DNA from: Pseudomonas graminis
GTDB lineage: Bacteria > Pseudomonadota > Gammaproteobacteria > Pseudomonadales > Pseudomonadaceae
DNA: 64,000 bases
Direction of reading: 5' to 3'
NCBI RefSeq assembly: GCF_900111735.1
Contig: NZ_FOHW01000004.1
Coordinates: 42,670-106,669 of the forward strand
Shown: positions 16,257-25,975 of the stretch, one piece after another
Position numbering within the stretch: the stretch's first letter is position 1
Layout: each line of letters opens with the position of its first letter
Translations under genes and position numbers: made by a program
Notes under the pieces: model-generated
What the model saw: the letters and a program-made list of their open reading frames with translations, nothing else
Told to the model about the DNA's origin: nothing
Databases searched by the model: none

Positions 16257-17819
16257 TCACGCCGGGGCGCTGGTGCGGATCAGGTGGTCGAAGGCGCTGA
16301 GGGAGGCTTTGGCGCCCTCGCCGACAGCGATCACGATCTGCTTGTACGGCACGGTGGTCACGTCACCGGCAGCGAAGATGCCGGGGATGGAGGTCTCACC
16401 GCGTTGATCAATGATGATCTCGCCCCGTGGCGACAGCTCGATGGTGCCCTTCAGCCATTCGGTGTTCGGCAGCAGACCGATCTGCACGAAGATGCCTTCC
16501 AGCTCGATGGTGACTTCTTCACCGGTGAGGCGGTTCTTGTAGCGCAGGCCGTTGACCTTCTGGCCGTCGCCGGTTACTTCACTGGTCAACGCGCTGGTCA
16601 GCACCGTCACGTTGGGCAGGCTGTGCAACTTGCGTTGCAGGACCGCGTCGGCGCGCAGGTTGGCGTCGAATTCCAGCAGGGTCACGTGGGATACGATACC
16701 CGCCAGGTCGATAGCCGCTTCCACACCGGAGTTGCCGCCGCCGATCACCGCGACGCGCTTGCCTTTGAACAGCGGACCGTCACAGTGCGGGCAGTACGCA
16801 ACGCCCTTGTTGCGGTATTGCTGCTCGCCCGGGACGTTCATTTCGCGCCAGCGTGCGCCGGTCGCCAGAATCACGGTCTTGCTTTTGAGCACGCCGCCGC
16901 TGGCGAACTTGACCTGGTGCAGCTCGCCGTTCTTGCCCGGAATCAGTTGCTCGCCGCGCTGCAGGTTGATGACGTCCACTTCGTACTGCTTGACGTGCTC
17001 TTCGAGGGCAACCACCAGCTTCGGCCCTTCGGTGTGCTGCATCGAAATGAAGTTCTCGATCGCCATGGTGTCCAGCACCTGGCCGCCGAAACGCTCGGCT
17101 GCCACAGCGGTGCGGATGCCTTTACGGGCTGCGTAAATCGCCGCCGACGAACCGGCCGGGCCACCACCGACAACCAGCACGTCGAAGGCCTCTTTGGCAT
17201 TCAGCTTCTCGGCCTGACGGTCGCCGGCACTGGTGTCGATCTTCGCCAGAATTTCTTCCAGGTTCATGCGGCCCTGGCCGAACAGCTCGCCATTCAGGTA
17301 GATGCTTGGCACCGACATGATCTGGCGGTCGGTGACTTCCTGCTGGAACAGACTGCCTTCGATGGCGACGTGCTGCACGTTCGGGTTGAGCACGGCCAGC
17401 AGGTTCAGCGCCTGGACCACGTCCGGGCAGTTCTGGCAGGTCAGCGAGAAGTAGGTTTCAAACTTGAACTCACCGGTCAGGCCGCGGGCCTGTTCGATGG
17501 TGTCCTCGGAGGATTTGGACGGGTAGCCGCCGACTTGCAGCAGCGCCAGCACCAGCGAGGTAAATTCGTGACCCATTGGCAAACCGGCGAAGCGCAGCTT
17601 GATGTCCTGGCCCGGGCTGTTCAGGGCGAAGGACGGCGTGCGTGCATCGCTGCCATTGGTGTCCAGGGTGATCTTGTCGGAGCTGCTGACGATGTCGTTG
17701 AGCAGTGCCAGCATTTCCTGGGATTTTGCGCCGTCGTCAAGGGACGCAATGATCTCGATCGGGCGAGTGATCCGCTCCAGGTAAGATTTCAACTGAGCTT
17801 TAAGATTGGCGTCCAACAT
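16257..17819 (-). CDS. ahpF: Alkyl hydroperoxide reductase subunit F
   Basis: A 520-residue flavoprotein that passes electrons from NADH to AhpC. The N-terminal thioredoxin-like domain carries Cys128-Gln-Asn-Cys131. After a linker come the FAD-binding motif [19 protein letters not shown] (near 215), the redox pair in [10 protein letters not shown] (near 345) and the NADH-binding motif [16 protein letters not shown]. Length and Cys spacing match the E. coli enzyme. AAGGAAG precedes the start. It follows ahpC with a terminator between, so it probably has partial read-through or its own promoter. Confidence 0.96.
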   Translation of the reverse strand: MLDANLKAQLKSYLERITRPIEIIASLDDGAKSQEMLALLNDIVSSSDKITLDTNGSDARTPSFALNSPGQDIKLRFAGLPMGHEFTSLVLALLQVGGYPSKSSEDTIEQARGLTGEFKFETYFSLTCQNCPDVVQALNLLAVLNPNVQHVAIEGSLFQQEVTDRQIMSVPSIYLNGELFGQGRMNLEEILAKIDTSAGDRQAEKLNAKEAFDVLVVGGGPAGSSAAIYAARKGIRTAVAAERFGGQVLDTMAIENFISMQHTEGPKLVVALEEHVKQYEVDVINLQRGEQLIPGKNGELHQVKFASGGVLKSKTVILATGARWREMNVPGEQQYRNKGVAYCPHCDGPLFKGKRVAVIGGGNSGVEAAIDLAGIVSHVTLLEFDANLRADAVLQRKLHSLPNVTVLTSALTSEVTGDGQKVNGLRYKNRLTGEEVTIELEGIFVQIGLLPNTEWLKGTIELSPRGEIIIDQRGETSIPGIFAAGDVTTVPYKQIVIAVGEGAKASLSAFDHLIRTSAPA

Positions 17820-17880
17820 GGTTCGGCTTCCTTCTTCACTTTCAGGTCTGGATACGTTTCAGGATCTAGCGGGTTCTACA

Positions 17881-17918
17881 AAAAAAACGCCCGAGCGATA
17901 ACCGCCCGGGCGTTTTTT
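17881..17918 (-). terminator. Intrinsic terminator between ahpC and ahpF
   Basis: CGCCCG/CGGGCG flanked by A- and T-runs gives a 12-bp stem ending in TTTTTTTT on the minus strand, 58 bp after the ahpC stop. It would leave ahpC transcripts more abundant than ahpF, as expected for this pair. Confidence 0.85.
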
Positions 17919-17976
17919 GGGGGCGATGCGGTTTACGTGCTCACGGGCTCATCGCCCCCGATCCGGTCATGACGAC

Positions 17977-18540
17977 TTAGATCTTGCCGACCAGGTCCAG
18001 GGACGGTGCCAGAGTGGCCTCGCCTTCTTTCCACTTGGCTGGGCAGACTTCGCCCGGGTGTGCAGCAACATACTGAGCGGCCTTGATTTTGCGCAGCAGC
18101 TCGGAAGCGTCACGGCCAACACCGCCGTCGTTCAGTTCGACGATTTTGATTTCGCCTTCCGGGTTGATCACGAAAGTACCGCGGTCAGCCAGACCTGCTT
18201 CTTCGATCAGGACGTCGAAGTTGCGGGAGATTTTCAGGGTCGGGTCACCGATCATGGTGTACTGGATTTTGCCGATGGCTGGCGAAGTGTTGTGCCAGGC
18301 AGCGTGGGCAAAATGGGTATCGGTGGAAACGCTGTAGATTTCGACGCCCAGTTTCTGGAACTCGGCGTAGTTGTCCGCCAGGTCTTCCAGCTCGGTTGGG
18401 CAAACGAAGGTGAAGTCAGCCGGGTAGAAGAACACCACAGACCATTTGCCTTTCAGGTCGGCGTCCGACACTTCTACGAAGTTGCCGTTCTTGAAAGCAG
18501 TTGCCGTGAACGGTTTGACTTGGCTGTTGATGATAGGCAT
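17977..18540 (-). CDS. ahpC: Alkyl hydroperoxide reductase subunit C (peroxiredoxin)
   Basis: A 187-residue typical 2-Cys peroxiredoxin that reduces hydrogen peroxide and organic peroxides in the cytoplasm. The peroxidatic Cys47 is in DFTFVCPTE and the resolving Cys in GEVCPAKW near residue 166. The GGVGRD segment, a mark of oxidation-sensitive peroxiredoxins, is present. A strong ribosome site (AGGAG) lies eight bases before the ATG. It is reduced by AhpF, encoded downstream. Confidence 0.97.
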   Translation of the reverse strand: MPIINSQVKPFTATAFKNGNFVEVSDADLKGKWSVVFFYPADFTFVCPTELEDLADNYAEFQKLGVEIYSVSTDTHFAHAAWHNTSPAIGKIQYTMIGDPTLKISRNFDVLIEEAGLADRGTFVINPEGEIKIVELNDGGVGRDASELLRKIKAAQYVAAHPGEVCPAKWKEGEATLAPSLDLVGKI

Positions 18541-18594
18541 CAGTGAATCTCCTGAGGGTTGTGAAAATGGGGTGTTACAAATTCGATGGGGAGG

Positions 18595-18660
18595 ATACTA
18601 CGCAAAATCGTCGGCAGGGACTCATTGGCAAAGCTCATGCCGATGATTGGTTTTGACTAT
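18595..18660 (-). promoter_or_regulatory. Probable OxyR-controlled ahpC promoter
   Basis: ATTGGTTTTGACTAT (18646-18660) matches the OxyR half-site consensus ATAGnTnnnAnCTAT at eight of ten fixed positions. A minus-strand -10 like box TAGTAT lies at 18595-18600, with no good -35, as in OxyR-activated promoters. The spacing puts the site about 55-70 bp before the likely start. OxyR control of ahpC is established in Pseudomonas; this exact site is inferred. Confidence 0.5.
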
Positions 18661-18740
18661 GAAGACGCTTTATTAATAGAAGGCGTTGTAGAGCAGGATC
18701 CGGTGGTGCCGCCCGTCAATTCATTCGGGAGGCATCCTGG

Positions 18741-20465
18741 CTAAAGCCGGTCCGGTGACGACTCGATGAGGCTTCGCATGCGCACGGCAAGTTCGTCGAT
18801 ACTGAAGGGTTTGGTGAGCAGATCCATGCCATCGTCGAGGAAGTCTCCCCGTACTTCGGCCTCCCGCGCATAGCCGGTGATGAACAGCACCTTAAGTCCC
18901 GCGCGATGCTGGCGGGCCACTTCCGCCAACTGGCGCCCATTCAGACCCGGCAGTCCGACGTCCGTGACCAGCAGATCAATGGGCTCGGCGCCCTGCAGAA
19001 CGATCAGCGCCTCATGGCTGTCGCAGGCCACGCTTACGCGATAGCCCAGATCCTTCAACACATCCACCACCAGCATGCGCACGTCAGGCTCGTCTTCGAC
19101 CACCAGCACGCGCTCCCCCAGGCTGGCGCGGGGCGGCTCGATGCTGCGCTCAACGGAGGGCGGACGCTCGGCATCGTCGTGATGGCAGGGCAACAGCAAA
19201 TCGATCCGCGTGCCCCGCCCTTCTTCGCTGGCAATGCTGACCCGGCCGCCAGTCTGGTTGATGAAGCCGTAGACCATCGACAGGCCCAGCCCGGTGCCCT
19301 GCCCGATCGGCTTGGTGGTGAAGAACGGATCGAACGCCCGCGCGATGACTTCGCTGGACATGCCCTGTCCGGTGTCCTGCACACGAAGGCGCACGTAGTC
19401 ACCCGGCGCCAGCGCATCCTGCAACAAGGCAATATGGGTCAGCTCGGTCTGAATCAGCAGCCGACCGCCATCGGGCATCGCGTCGCGAGCGTTGATGACC
19501 AGGTTGAGCAAAGCGTTTTCCAGCTGATGCTCATCGGTGTTGGTCAGGCACGAGATCGTGTGCAGATCGACCTCCAGCTCGATGCTTTCGCCAATGGTCC
19601 GGCGCAGCAGTTCTTCCATCGACGTCACCATGTGGTTGACGTCGACGGGCCTCTGATTGAGGGACTGGCGACGGGCGAACGCCAGCAGCCGATGGGTAAG
19701 CGACGCAGCGCGGTTGGCCGAGCCCATGGCCGCCTCAATGTAACGATCGATCTCCGACACGCGCCCTGCGGCCACCCGACGCTGAATCAGGTCCAGCGCG
19801 CCGAGCACGCCGGTGAGCATGTTGTTGAAGTCATGGGCGATGCCGCCAGTGAGCTGGCCGATGGCGTCCATTTTCTGCGCGTGGCGCAAGGCCTCTTCAG
19901 CCTGGGCACGTTCGTTGATTTCGACCTGCAGGCGCTCATTGCTTTCCGCCAGTTCGCGGGTGCGCGCGGCGACGCGCTGCTCGAGGCTCTCGTTCAGCTC
20001 GCGCAACGCGTCTTCGGCACTGACCTGCGCCGTGATGTCCGTGCTGGTGCTCAACCAATGAATGATGCTGCCGCGCTCGTCGCGGATCGGCAACGCACGG
20101 GACAGGAACCAGCGGTACTGGCCGTCCTTGCCGCGCAGCGGGAACGTGTCCTCCCACAACGAGCCGGTGGCGAAGCAGCGCTGCAGGCGCGACTCGACCC
20201 GCTGGCCATGGTCAGGGTGATGCAACGATCGCCAGCCCAGCGCCATCATCGCTTCGTACGAGGTGCCGGTGTAGCTGTACCAGCGTTCGTTGTACCAGTG
20301 GATGCGCCCGGCGGGGTCCGCGATCCAGGCCAACTGACTCATGTTGTCGGCGAGGCTGCGAAACTGCCGCTCACTTTCCTCAAGCGCTTCGGTTCGGGAA
20401 AGCGCCTGGTCATCAGGTCCTGCTGGATTCAAGGGCATGGCTGCCGAAAAACTCGTGCTGGTCAA
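18741..20465 (-). CDS. Hybrid histidine kinase (PAS-HisKA-HATPase-REC)
   Basis: A 574-residue soluble protein. A PAS domain spans about 28-150, a short coiled coil follows (155-195), the dimerisation/phosphoacceptor helix has His211 (GGIAHDFNN), the ATPase domain spans 310-430 (N box [11 protein letters not shown] boxes DTGQGMS and GTGLGLSM), and a receiver domain at 453-570 has phosphoacceptor Asp502 ([10 protein letters not shown]). No membrane segment is visible, so it senses a cytoplasmic or redox/light-type cue through PAS. No dedicated response regulator is adjacent. It follows gor on the same strand. Confidence 0.92.
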   Translation of the reverse strand: MTSTSFSAAMPLNPAGPDDQALSRTEALEESERQFRSLADNMSQLAWIADPAGRIHWYNERWYSYTGTSYEAMMALGWRSLHHPDHGQRVESRLQRCFATGSLWEDTFPLRGKDGQYRWFLSRALPIRDERGSIIHWLSTSTDITAQVSAEDALRELNESLEQRVAARTRELAESNERLQVEINERAQAEEALRHAQKMDAIGQLTGGIAHDFNNMLTGVLGALDLIQRRVAAGRVSEIDRYIEAAMGSANRAASLTHRLLAFARRQSLNQRPVDVNHMVTSMEELLRRTIGESIELEVDLHTISCLTNTDEHQLENALLNLVINARDAMPDGGRLLIQTELTHIALLQDALAPGDYVRLRVQDTGQGMSSEVIARAFDPFFTTKPIGQGTGLGLSMVYGFINQTGGRVSIASEEGRGTRIDLLLPCHHDDAERPPSVERSIEPPRASLGERVLVVEDEPDVRMLVVDVLKDLGYRVSVACDSHEALIVLQGAEPIDLLVTDVGLPGLNGRQLAEVARQHRAGLKVLFITGYAREAEVRGDFLDDGMDLLTKPFSIDELAVRMRSLIESSPDRL

Positions 20466-20570
20466 AGAGTGGGTCCGTCCCTAAAAACAATGGCTGGCCC
20501 GGCTCCCTCCATGGAGGCCGGACCGTTCACGTGTGCGGCGCGATGCTCGGCAGCACGTGGCGGGTGATGC

Positions 20571-21926
20571 TTAGCGCGTCGGTGTGCGCATGGTGACGAA
20601 CTCTTCCGCCGCCGTAGGGTGCACGCCGATGGTGTCGTCGAAAATCTGCTTGGTGGCGCCGGCCTTGAGTGCGATCGCCAGGCTCTGAATGATCTCGCCT
20701 GCGTCAGGGCCGACCATGTGGCAACCCAGCACGCGATCGGTCTTGGCGTCGACCACCAGCTTCATCAGGGTGCGCTCCTGGTTGTCGGTCAGCGACAGCT
20801 TCATCGGCCGGAACTTGCTCTCGAACACCTGCACCTCATACCCGTCCTTCATGGCTTCGGCCTCGGTGAGACCGACCGTGCCGATGTTCGGCAGGCTGAA
20901 CACGGCGGTGGGAATGTGGCGGTAATCCACCGCACGGTACTGCTCGGGCTTGAACAGGCGCCGCGCGACCGCCATGCCCTCGGCGAGTGCCACTGGCGTC
21001 AGCTGCACGCGGCCGATGATGTCGCCGACGGCGATGATCGACGGCTCGGTGGTCTGATAGTCGCCGTTGACCTTGATGAAGCCCTTGTCATCCAGTTCGA
21101 CGTTGACGGTGTCCATGCCCAGGTTGTCGAGCATGGGACGGCGCCCGGTGGCGTAGAACACGCAATCGGTGTTGAACGTGCTGCCGTCGTTCAGGCTCAG
21201 TTGCAAGGTGCCATCGGACAGCTTCTCGATGCTGTTGATTTCGGTCTTGAAGCGAATGTCCATCTCGCGCTTGGCGAGTTCTTCATGCAGATGGGTGCGC
21301 ACGCTCTCGTCGAAGCCGCGCAGGAACAACTCGCCGCGGTACATCAGCGAGACGTCAGCGCCCAGGCCGTTGAAAATCGAGGCGAACTCCACGGCGATGT
21401 AGCCTCCGCCGACCACGACGACGCGCTTGGGCATCTGCTCGAGGAAAAACACTTCGTTGGAGGTGATGGCGTGCTCGCGCCCCGGGATCTCCGGCACCTG
21501 GGGCCAGCCACCGGTGGCGATCATGATGTGCTCGGCGGTGTGGACCTGGCCGTTGATTTCGACTTCGTGCGGGCCGCGCAGCCGTGCGTGGCCTTCCATC
21601 AAAGTGACGCCGCTGCTGTCCAGCAACTTGCGGTAGACGCCATTGAGGCGACTGATTTCATGGTTCTTGTTGGCGATCAGGGTGGGCCAGTCAAAATGCG
21701 CCTCGCCACTGCTCCAGCCATAGCCTTTCGCTTGTTCGAAGTCTTCGGAATAGTGCGCGCCATAGACCATCAGCTTCTTCGGTACGCAACCGACATTGAC
21801 ACACGTGCCCCCCAGATAACGGCTCTCGGCCACGGCCACGCGCGCACCGAAACCGGCGGAAAAACGCGCCGCCCGGACGCCGGCCGAGCCTGCGCCAATT
21901 ACAAAAAGGTCAAAGTCGTAACTCAT
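20571..21926 (-). CDS. gor: Glutathione-disulfide reductase
   Basis: A 451-residue NADPH-dependent flavoenzyme that regenerates reduced glutathione. Visible are FAD motif [16 protein letters not shown], redox-active Cys42 and Cys47 ([13 protein letters not shown]), NADPH-binding [16 protein letters not shown] near 175, and the C-terminal [12 protein letters not shown] with the catalytic His-Glu pair. AGGAG lies seven bases before the ATG. It follows galU after 147 bp and a terminator, a neighbourhood also found in P. aeruginosa. Confidence 0.96.
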   Translation of the reverse strand: MSYDFDLFVIGAGSAGVRAARFSAGFGARVAVAESRYLGGTCVNVGCVPKKLMVYGAHYSEDFEQAKGYGWSSGEAHFDWPTLIANKNHEISRLNGVYRKLLDSSGVTLMEGHARLRGPHEVEINGQVHTAEHIMIATGGWPQVPEIPGREHAITSNEVFFLEQMPKRVVVVGGGYIAVEFASIFNGLGADVSLMYRGELFLRGFDESVRTHLHEELAKREMDIRFKTEINSIEKLSDGTLQLSLNDGSTFNTDCVFYATGRRPMLDNLGMDTVNVELDDKGFIKVNGDYQTTEPSIIAVGDIIGRVQLTPVALAEGMAVARRLFKPEQYRAVDYRHIPTAVFSLPNIGTVGLTEAEAMKDGYEVQVFESKFRPMKLSLTDNQERTLMKLVVDAKTDRVLGCHMVGPDAGEIIQSLAIALKAGATKQIFDDTIGVHPTAAEEFVTMRTPTR

Positions 21927-21995
21927 GTGGATCTCCTAAGGGAGGCGTTAGCATAACCGCTTGAGCGCGCTCGGCAAGTTCCGCAGGACAGAAAC

Positions 21996-22023
21996 GACAA
22001 AGCCACCCGGAGGTGGCTTTGTC
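21996..22023 (-). terminator. Intrinsic terminator after galU
   Basis: A perfect 12-bp stem GACAAAGCCACC/GGTGGCTTTGTC with a 4-nt loop, followed on the minus strand by a T-rich stretch, lies about 50 bp after the galU stop. Confidence 0.8.
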
Positions 22024-22073
22024 TTACATACAGCGGCGTGGCAAAAGCCAGTACACCTGCTGTCATGCGCTGA

Positions 22074-22904
22074 TTACAGTTCTTTGTAGAAATGCTCGAA
22101 GCAGAAGTTGGTGGCTTCGACGTAGCCGGCCGCACCGCCACAATCGAAACGCGTGCCTTTGAATTTGTAGGCCAGTACGTTGCCTTCAGCAGCTTGCTTC
22201 ATCAAGGCGTCAGTGATCTGGATTTCACCGCCTTTGCCCGGCTCGGTGTTTTCGATTTTCTCGAAAATGTCCGGCGTCAGGATGTAACGACCAATGATCG
22301 CCAGATTCGAAGGAGCATCTTCAGGCTTTGGCTTCTCGACCATGTCGGTCACGCGGAACAGGCCAGGCTTGATCTCTTCACCCGCGATCACGCCGTATTT
22401 GTGAGTCTGATCGGCAGGCACTTCCTGAATGGCGACGATCGAGCATTTGTATTGCTTGTGCAGCTTGACCATCTGCTCCAGGACACCGTCACCGCCGGGA
22501 TTGACACACAAGTCATCCGCCAGAACCACGGCAAATGCTTCGTTGCCAATCAGGGGCCGGCCGCTGAGAATTGCGTGGCCCAGACCTTTCATTTCGGTTT
22601 GACGGGTGTAGGAGAAGCTGCATTCGTCGATCAGTTTACGGATGCCGACCAGGTATTTTTCTTTGTCGGTGCCTTTGATCTGGTGTTCGAGCTCGTAGCT
22701 GATATCGAAGTGGTCTTCCAGCGCGCGCTTGCCGCGGCCGGTGACGATGGAGATTTCGGTCAGACCGGCCTCCAGCGCCTCTTCCACGCCGTATTGGATC
22801 AGTGGCTTGTTAACAACTGCCAGCATCTCTTTGGGCATGGCCTTGGTCGCTGGCAAAAAGCGAGTGCCGTATCCGGCTGCAGGGAACAAGCATTTCTTGA
22901 TCAT
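22074..22904 (-). CDS. galU: UTP-glucose-1-phosphate uridylyltransferase
   Basis: This 276-residue nucleotidyltransferase makes UDP-glucose for exopolysaccharide, lipopolysaccharide and trehalose synthesis. The nucleotide-binding N-terminus is FPAAGYGTRFLPATKAMPKE, and the catalytic region includes VVLADDLC and VTDMVEKP. It is close to the family length of 275-300. AAGGAT precedes the start codon. Confidence 0.96.
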   Translation of the reverse strand: MIKKCLFPAAGYGTRFLPATKAMPKEMLAVVNKPLIQYGVEEALEAGLTEISIVTGRGKRALEDHFDISYELEHQIKGTDKEKYLVGIRKLIDECSFSYTRQTEMKGLGHAILSGRPLIGNEAFAVVLADDLCVNPGGDGVLEQMVKLHKQYKCSIVAIQEVPADQTHKYGVIAGEEIKPGLFRVTDMVEKPKPEDAPSNLAIIGRYILTPDIFEKIENTEPGKGGEIQITDALMKQAAEGNVLAYKFKGTRFDCGGAAGYVEATNFCFEHFYKEL

Positions 22905-23253
22905 ATAAATCCTTGATGAGCTGGGGGTGTTGCGGCGCAGTCTAATGAGGCGGCGATAACCTTACAATGCCGCTACTGGCCGTTCGCTGCCTAGGTAGAG
23001 GAACGCTGACGCAGATAGTTCCGCAAATAGTTCCGCAGACAACTCAGCAACCAGCTCCCTCGCCACGCTTCACCCACTGATTATTGGAATTCCATGCTGT
23101 CCTTCGTACGAGGGCATCCAGCGCCGCGTAACCGCCGTTCGGTGACCTTCGCAAGCGTAGCCCTGTTCGCCATCGACCGTGGGAAATTGTGCGATTGCCC
23201 TTTGGCATTTGCCGATTATCATGGGCGCCTGAATCACTAATCGAGACAAGTCG
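22905..23253. other. Divergent intergenic region
   Basis: No gene, repeat or clear operator is seen in the 349 bp between galU and the small gene at 23254; it must hold both promoters. Short frames here lack ribosome sites. Confidence 0.4.
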
Positions 23254-23439
23254 ATGTCTGAAGTCAAAAGCGTGAACGGGTACCAGATCAAGAAACTCCA
23301 GGACGGCCAGTGGTGGCTGGTCGGCCACGACGGTGAAGCCGTGGCAGGCCCGTTCTCCAGCGAGAGCAGCGCCATTGAAGTCGCCGCCGTGTTCGAAGAC
23401 ACGCCGGCCCCGCGCCGCCGCGCTGACAAGAAAGACTGA
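23254..23439 (+). CDS. Small conserved-looking protein (61 aa)
   Basis: A 61-residue protein with the pattern NGYQIKKLQDGQWWLVGHDG followed by an acidic-to-basic tail (TPAPRRRADKKD). The paired Trp and the GPF motif suggest a small beta-sheet domain. I recognise it only as a Pseudomonas hypothetical. A weak ribosome site (GAGACAAG) precedes the ATG. No partner gene is adjacent. Confidence 0.65.
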   Translation: MSEVKSVNGYQIKKLQDGQWWLVGHDGEAVAGPFSSESSAIEVAAVFEDTPAPRRRADKKD

Positions 23440-23641
23440 TAACCTCGCCCGGCCAGCCCCGCAATGGGGCATGGCCCAGGCGCACGTCAGACCCAGCGGT
23501 GCCCATGCGCGGTTAAATCAGCGCGCGCACCCTGCAAAAAATGTCGGGTGATGCCGGAACGATGGCACTCACCCCAAGTCTGAGACTAGCAATCTCAAAG
23601 CAGCACACCCCACACCGGCCCTCATCGCGAAGCATTCCACC

Positions 23642-23923
23642 ATGATCAAGATCTTATCCGTCATTGCTGTACTGGCCCTGACCGGCTGCGCGACCGCGCA
23701 GAACACCTACCTCAAAGACGGCAAGCAAGCGCTGAGCATCGACTGCTCCGGCGAAGCCATGTCCTGGGCCGCCTGTTACGAAAAGGCTGACGCCTCCTGC
23801 GCGGGCACCGGCTACAACATCGTCAGCACCAACGGCACGCCGCAACCCAAGGAAGATGACAAGACCCTGGGTGTAGATGTCGGCAATTACAAAAACCGCA
23901 CGGTACTGGTGGTCTGCAAATAA
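23642..23923 (+). CDS. Small lipoprotein (93 aa)
   Basis: A lipoprotein signal (MIKILSVIAVLALTGC) gives a lipobox LTGC with Cys16. The 77-residue mature part has four Cys (near 35, 45, 53 and the C-terminus VVCK), probably two disulfides in the periplasm. Function unknown. It is convergent with another small lipoprotein gene 57 bp away. Confidence 0.78.
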   Translation: MIKILSVIAVLALTGCATAQNTYLKDGKQALSIDCSGEAMSWAACYEKADASCAGTGYNIVSTNGTPQPKEDDKTLGVDVGNYKNRTVLVVCK

Positions 23924-23980
23924 CATCCCTCGCCGTTTACCGCTTGCACCGGGTCACGTTTCAATCGCCTGCAAACCGCG

Positions 23981-24337
23981 TCACTCGCCCGAGATACACG
24001 CCGTCACGGCGTGCTGCACATCTTTGGGCCGCAGCGGGTTGTTCGACATGCGCTCGAACAGCTTGATCGAGCTGCCGCTGGAACGGTTCTCGATGTCGAC
24101 GATGGCAGCAGGGTCACTGCTCAACAGCTTCTGTGGAACGATGATACGCAGCCCTTCATGGTGCGGCTCGATCTGCGGCGGCTTGCGGCTGTCCGAGATG
24201 CGTCCGACGAAGCATGCCGCATAGTCCTTTGGCGACTTGCCGGACATGACACTCATGGTCGCCGGGGTGTGTTCAATGTCAGTGACTGTGGCGCAGCCGG
24301 TCATCGCCAGGGCCAGAATAACAACCGCCAATTTCAT
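23981..24337 (-). CDS. Small lipoprotein (118 aa)
   Basis: The signal MKLAVVILALAMTGC carries a lipobox with Cys15. The mature part contains KDYAACFVGRISD and ends TACISGE, so two further Cys may pair. GGAGGGA lies six bases before the ATG, a strong ribosome site. Function unknown; the segment FVGRISD followed by VPQKLL and a final variable IKLFER region suggests a small envelope protein. Confidence 0.78.
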   Translation of the reverse strand: MKLAVVILALAMTGCATVTDIEHTPATMSVMSGKSPKDYAACFVGRISDSRKPPQIEPHHEGLRIIVPQKLLSSDPAAIVDIENRSSGSSIKLFERMSNNPLRPKDVQHAVTACISGE

Positions 24338-24523
24338 ACAATCCCTCCAGTAAAGGTGCTTACGACAAGCCTGACCCGGATTAAATCCCGCGCGTCTGCT
24401 TTTTTACCCCCCGCTTCGCTGTCAGCGCTGCGTCGACAGGGGCTGAGGAGCGCGCAATAAAACCCGCCGGGATGATCAACGCCCAGGCTCGCCGTGCTAT
24501 GGTTTCGGGTTTTCGAGAACGCT

Positions 24524-24535
24524 GTCTCCGGAGAC
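24524..24535. promoter_or_regulatory. Palindrome covering the ribosome site of the DUF1883 gene
   Basis: GTCTCCGGAGAC is a perfect 12-bp palindrome ending five bases before the ATG at 24540; its right half supplies the GGAG ribosome site. It could be a repressor site or a translation-blocking hairpin. Confidence 0.45.
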
Positions 24536-24539
24536 ACCC

Positions 24540-24845
24540 ATGAAATTCGTCCACCAGCGCGAGCACCTCAACGAAGACGACATGGTCGTCATCGAGTGCT
24601 CCCAGCTTTGCAACATACGCCTGATGAGTGATGCCAACTTCCGCAGCTTCAAAAACGGCGGTCGTCACACCTACCACGGCGGCGCGTTCGACCGTTTCCC
24701 TGCCAAAATCGCGGTGCCCAGCACCGGCTTCTGGAACATCACCATCGACACCGCTGGCCGCAAACTGGACAGCAATGGCGGGCGCAAAACCGCGTTCACC
24801 CATTCGATCAAGATCGTCCGCCGCTCGTCCTCGCGTCTGAGCTGA
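24540..24845 (+). CDS. DUF1883 family protein, paralogue 2
   Basis: A 101-residue paralogue of the protein at 15476-15781, near-identical over MSDANFRSFKNGGRHTYHGG and FPAKI-VPSTGFWNIT. The two diverge mainly after residue 75, where this copy has GRKLDSNGGRKTAFTHS. Function unknown. The start is fixed by the GGAG inside the palindrome at 24524-24535. A 59-residue gene follows after 80 bp. Confidence 0.83.
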   Translation: MKFVHQREHLNEDDMVVIECSQLCNIRLMSDANFRSFKNGGRHTYHGGAFDRFPAKIAVPSTGFWNITIDTAGRKLDSNGGRKTAFTHSIKIVRRSSSRLS

Positions 24846-24925
24846 TGCGCCATTGAATACCGGTTGGCGTGAAATCTTTGTGTTTTTTTTGCGAACATCC
24901 GGTCAGCATTTCCAAGGAGTCAAAT

Positions 24926-25105
24926 GTGAGCACCCCTGCCCCCGTCGTCAAATATGCAATCAGCTACAAACTCAACGGTGAACGTCGTTTCGAGTTTGCC
25001 CTGTTGCAGTCGCCTTCCCCCGATGAAGCGCTGGCAGCCCTGCAGAAGATGCACGCCGACGGTGACGATGTCATCAGCGATGTGAAGGTCAGCAAAGCGC
25101 TGTAG
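24926..25105 (+). CDS. Small protein (59 aa), GTG start
   Basis: The open frame extends upstream, but AAGGAG six bases before GTG 24926 marks that as the start. The product, VSTPAPVVKYAISYKLNGER onward, is a small mixed alpha/beta protein with a helical PDEALAALQKMHADG segment. Not recognised. It lies 24 bp before alkB and is probably co-transcribed with it. Confidence 0.65.
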   Translation: MSTPAPVVKYAISYKLNGERRFEFALLQSPSPDEALAALQKMHADGDDVISDVKVSKAL

Positions 25106-25129
25106 GCGAAATCCGGACAGGGGAAGCCC

Positions 25130-25813
25130 ATGGTAATGCGGCACAAAAGCACGACGCCGACGACCCTTGATCTGTTCGCGGAGGATACGCCGCAACCGCC
25201 TTCGCGGGAGCAGATCGGGCCGCAGTCGTTCGTGTTCCGTGGCTTTGCCCTGCCGTTTATCGAGCAATTGCTGCCTGCCTTGGCGTCAGTTCTGACGCAG
25301 GCGCCGTTCCGCAACATGGTCACGCCCGGTGGTTACACGATGTCGGTGGCGCTGAGCAGTTGTGGGGATTTCGGCTGGACCACCGACCGCAGTGGCTACA
25401 AGTATTCCCCGATCGATCCCCACACGGGTCAGCCATGGCCGGCGATGCCCGGGGTGTTCATGGAGCTGGCAGTGGCGGCGGCTGCGGCGGCCGGGTTTGC
25501 GGCCTTTGTGCCTGATGCGTGCCTGATCAATCGTTACATCCCCGGGGCCAAGATGTCGCTTCATCAGGATAAGGATGAACGCGGTTATGAGTGGCCGGTG
25601 GTGTCGGTGTCACTGGGGCTGCCGGCGATGTTTTTGTTTGGCGGGCATGAGCGCAGTGATCCGACCCAGCGGGTGCCGTTGTTTCATGGGGACGTTGTGG
25701 TGTGGGGCGGGGTTGACCGGCTGCGCTTTCATGGGGTGATGCCGGTTCGGCAGGCGGAGCACCCGCAGTTGGGGGAGCAGCGGATTAATTTTACGTTCCG
25801 CAAGGCGCGGTGA
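25130..25813 (+). CDS. alkB: Alpha-ketoglutarate-dependent DNA dealkylase AlkB
   Basis: A 227-residue Fe(II)/2-oxoglutarate dioxygenase that removes N1-methyladenine and N3-methylcytosine lesions. The iron ligands are His145 and Asp147 (SLHQDKDE) and His201 (RLRFHGV), and the 2-oxoglutarate arginines are Arg218 and Arg224 (RINFTFRKAR). These spacings match E. coli AlkB exactly (131/133/187/204/210). NRYIPGAKM precedes the HxD motif as expected. It is convergent with vgrG; no ada gene is nearby. Confidence 0.95.
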   Translation: MVMRHKSTTPTTLDLFAEDTPQPPSREQIGPQSFVFRGFALPFIEQLLPALASVLTQAPFRNMVTPGGYTMSVALSSCGDFGWTTDRSGYKYSPIDPHTGQPWPAMPGVFMELAVAAAAAAGFAAFVPDACLINRYIPGAKMSLHQDKDERGYEWPVVSVSLGLPAMFLFGGHERSDPTQRVPLFHGDVVVWGGVDRLRFHGVMPVRQAEHPQLGEQRINFTFRKAR

Positions 25814-25975
25814 TCAGGATCGAGGTTTAAACCCCGATCCACCATCAAGCATCCCGGTGATGGCTGGCCTGCGCCTGAGTGACGAAGCCATCAAGCGCAC
25901 CTCAAGCTAAAACCTGATCGAAGTGCACAACCGCCACTTGAGACTCGCACCCGTCGATGCCCGCCCTCATGACAA

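Noticed and set aside
15887..16407. Regularly spaced repeats that could suggest a CRISPR array
   Set aside because: Units are REP palindromes in alternating orientation with similar linkers, not direct repeats with unique spacers; no cas genes.
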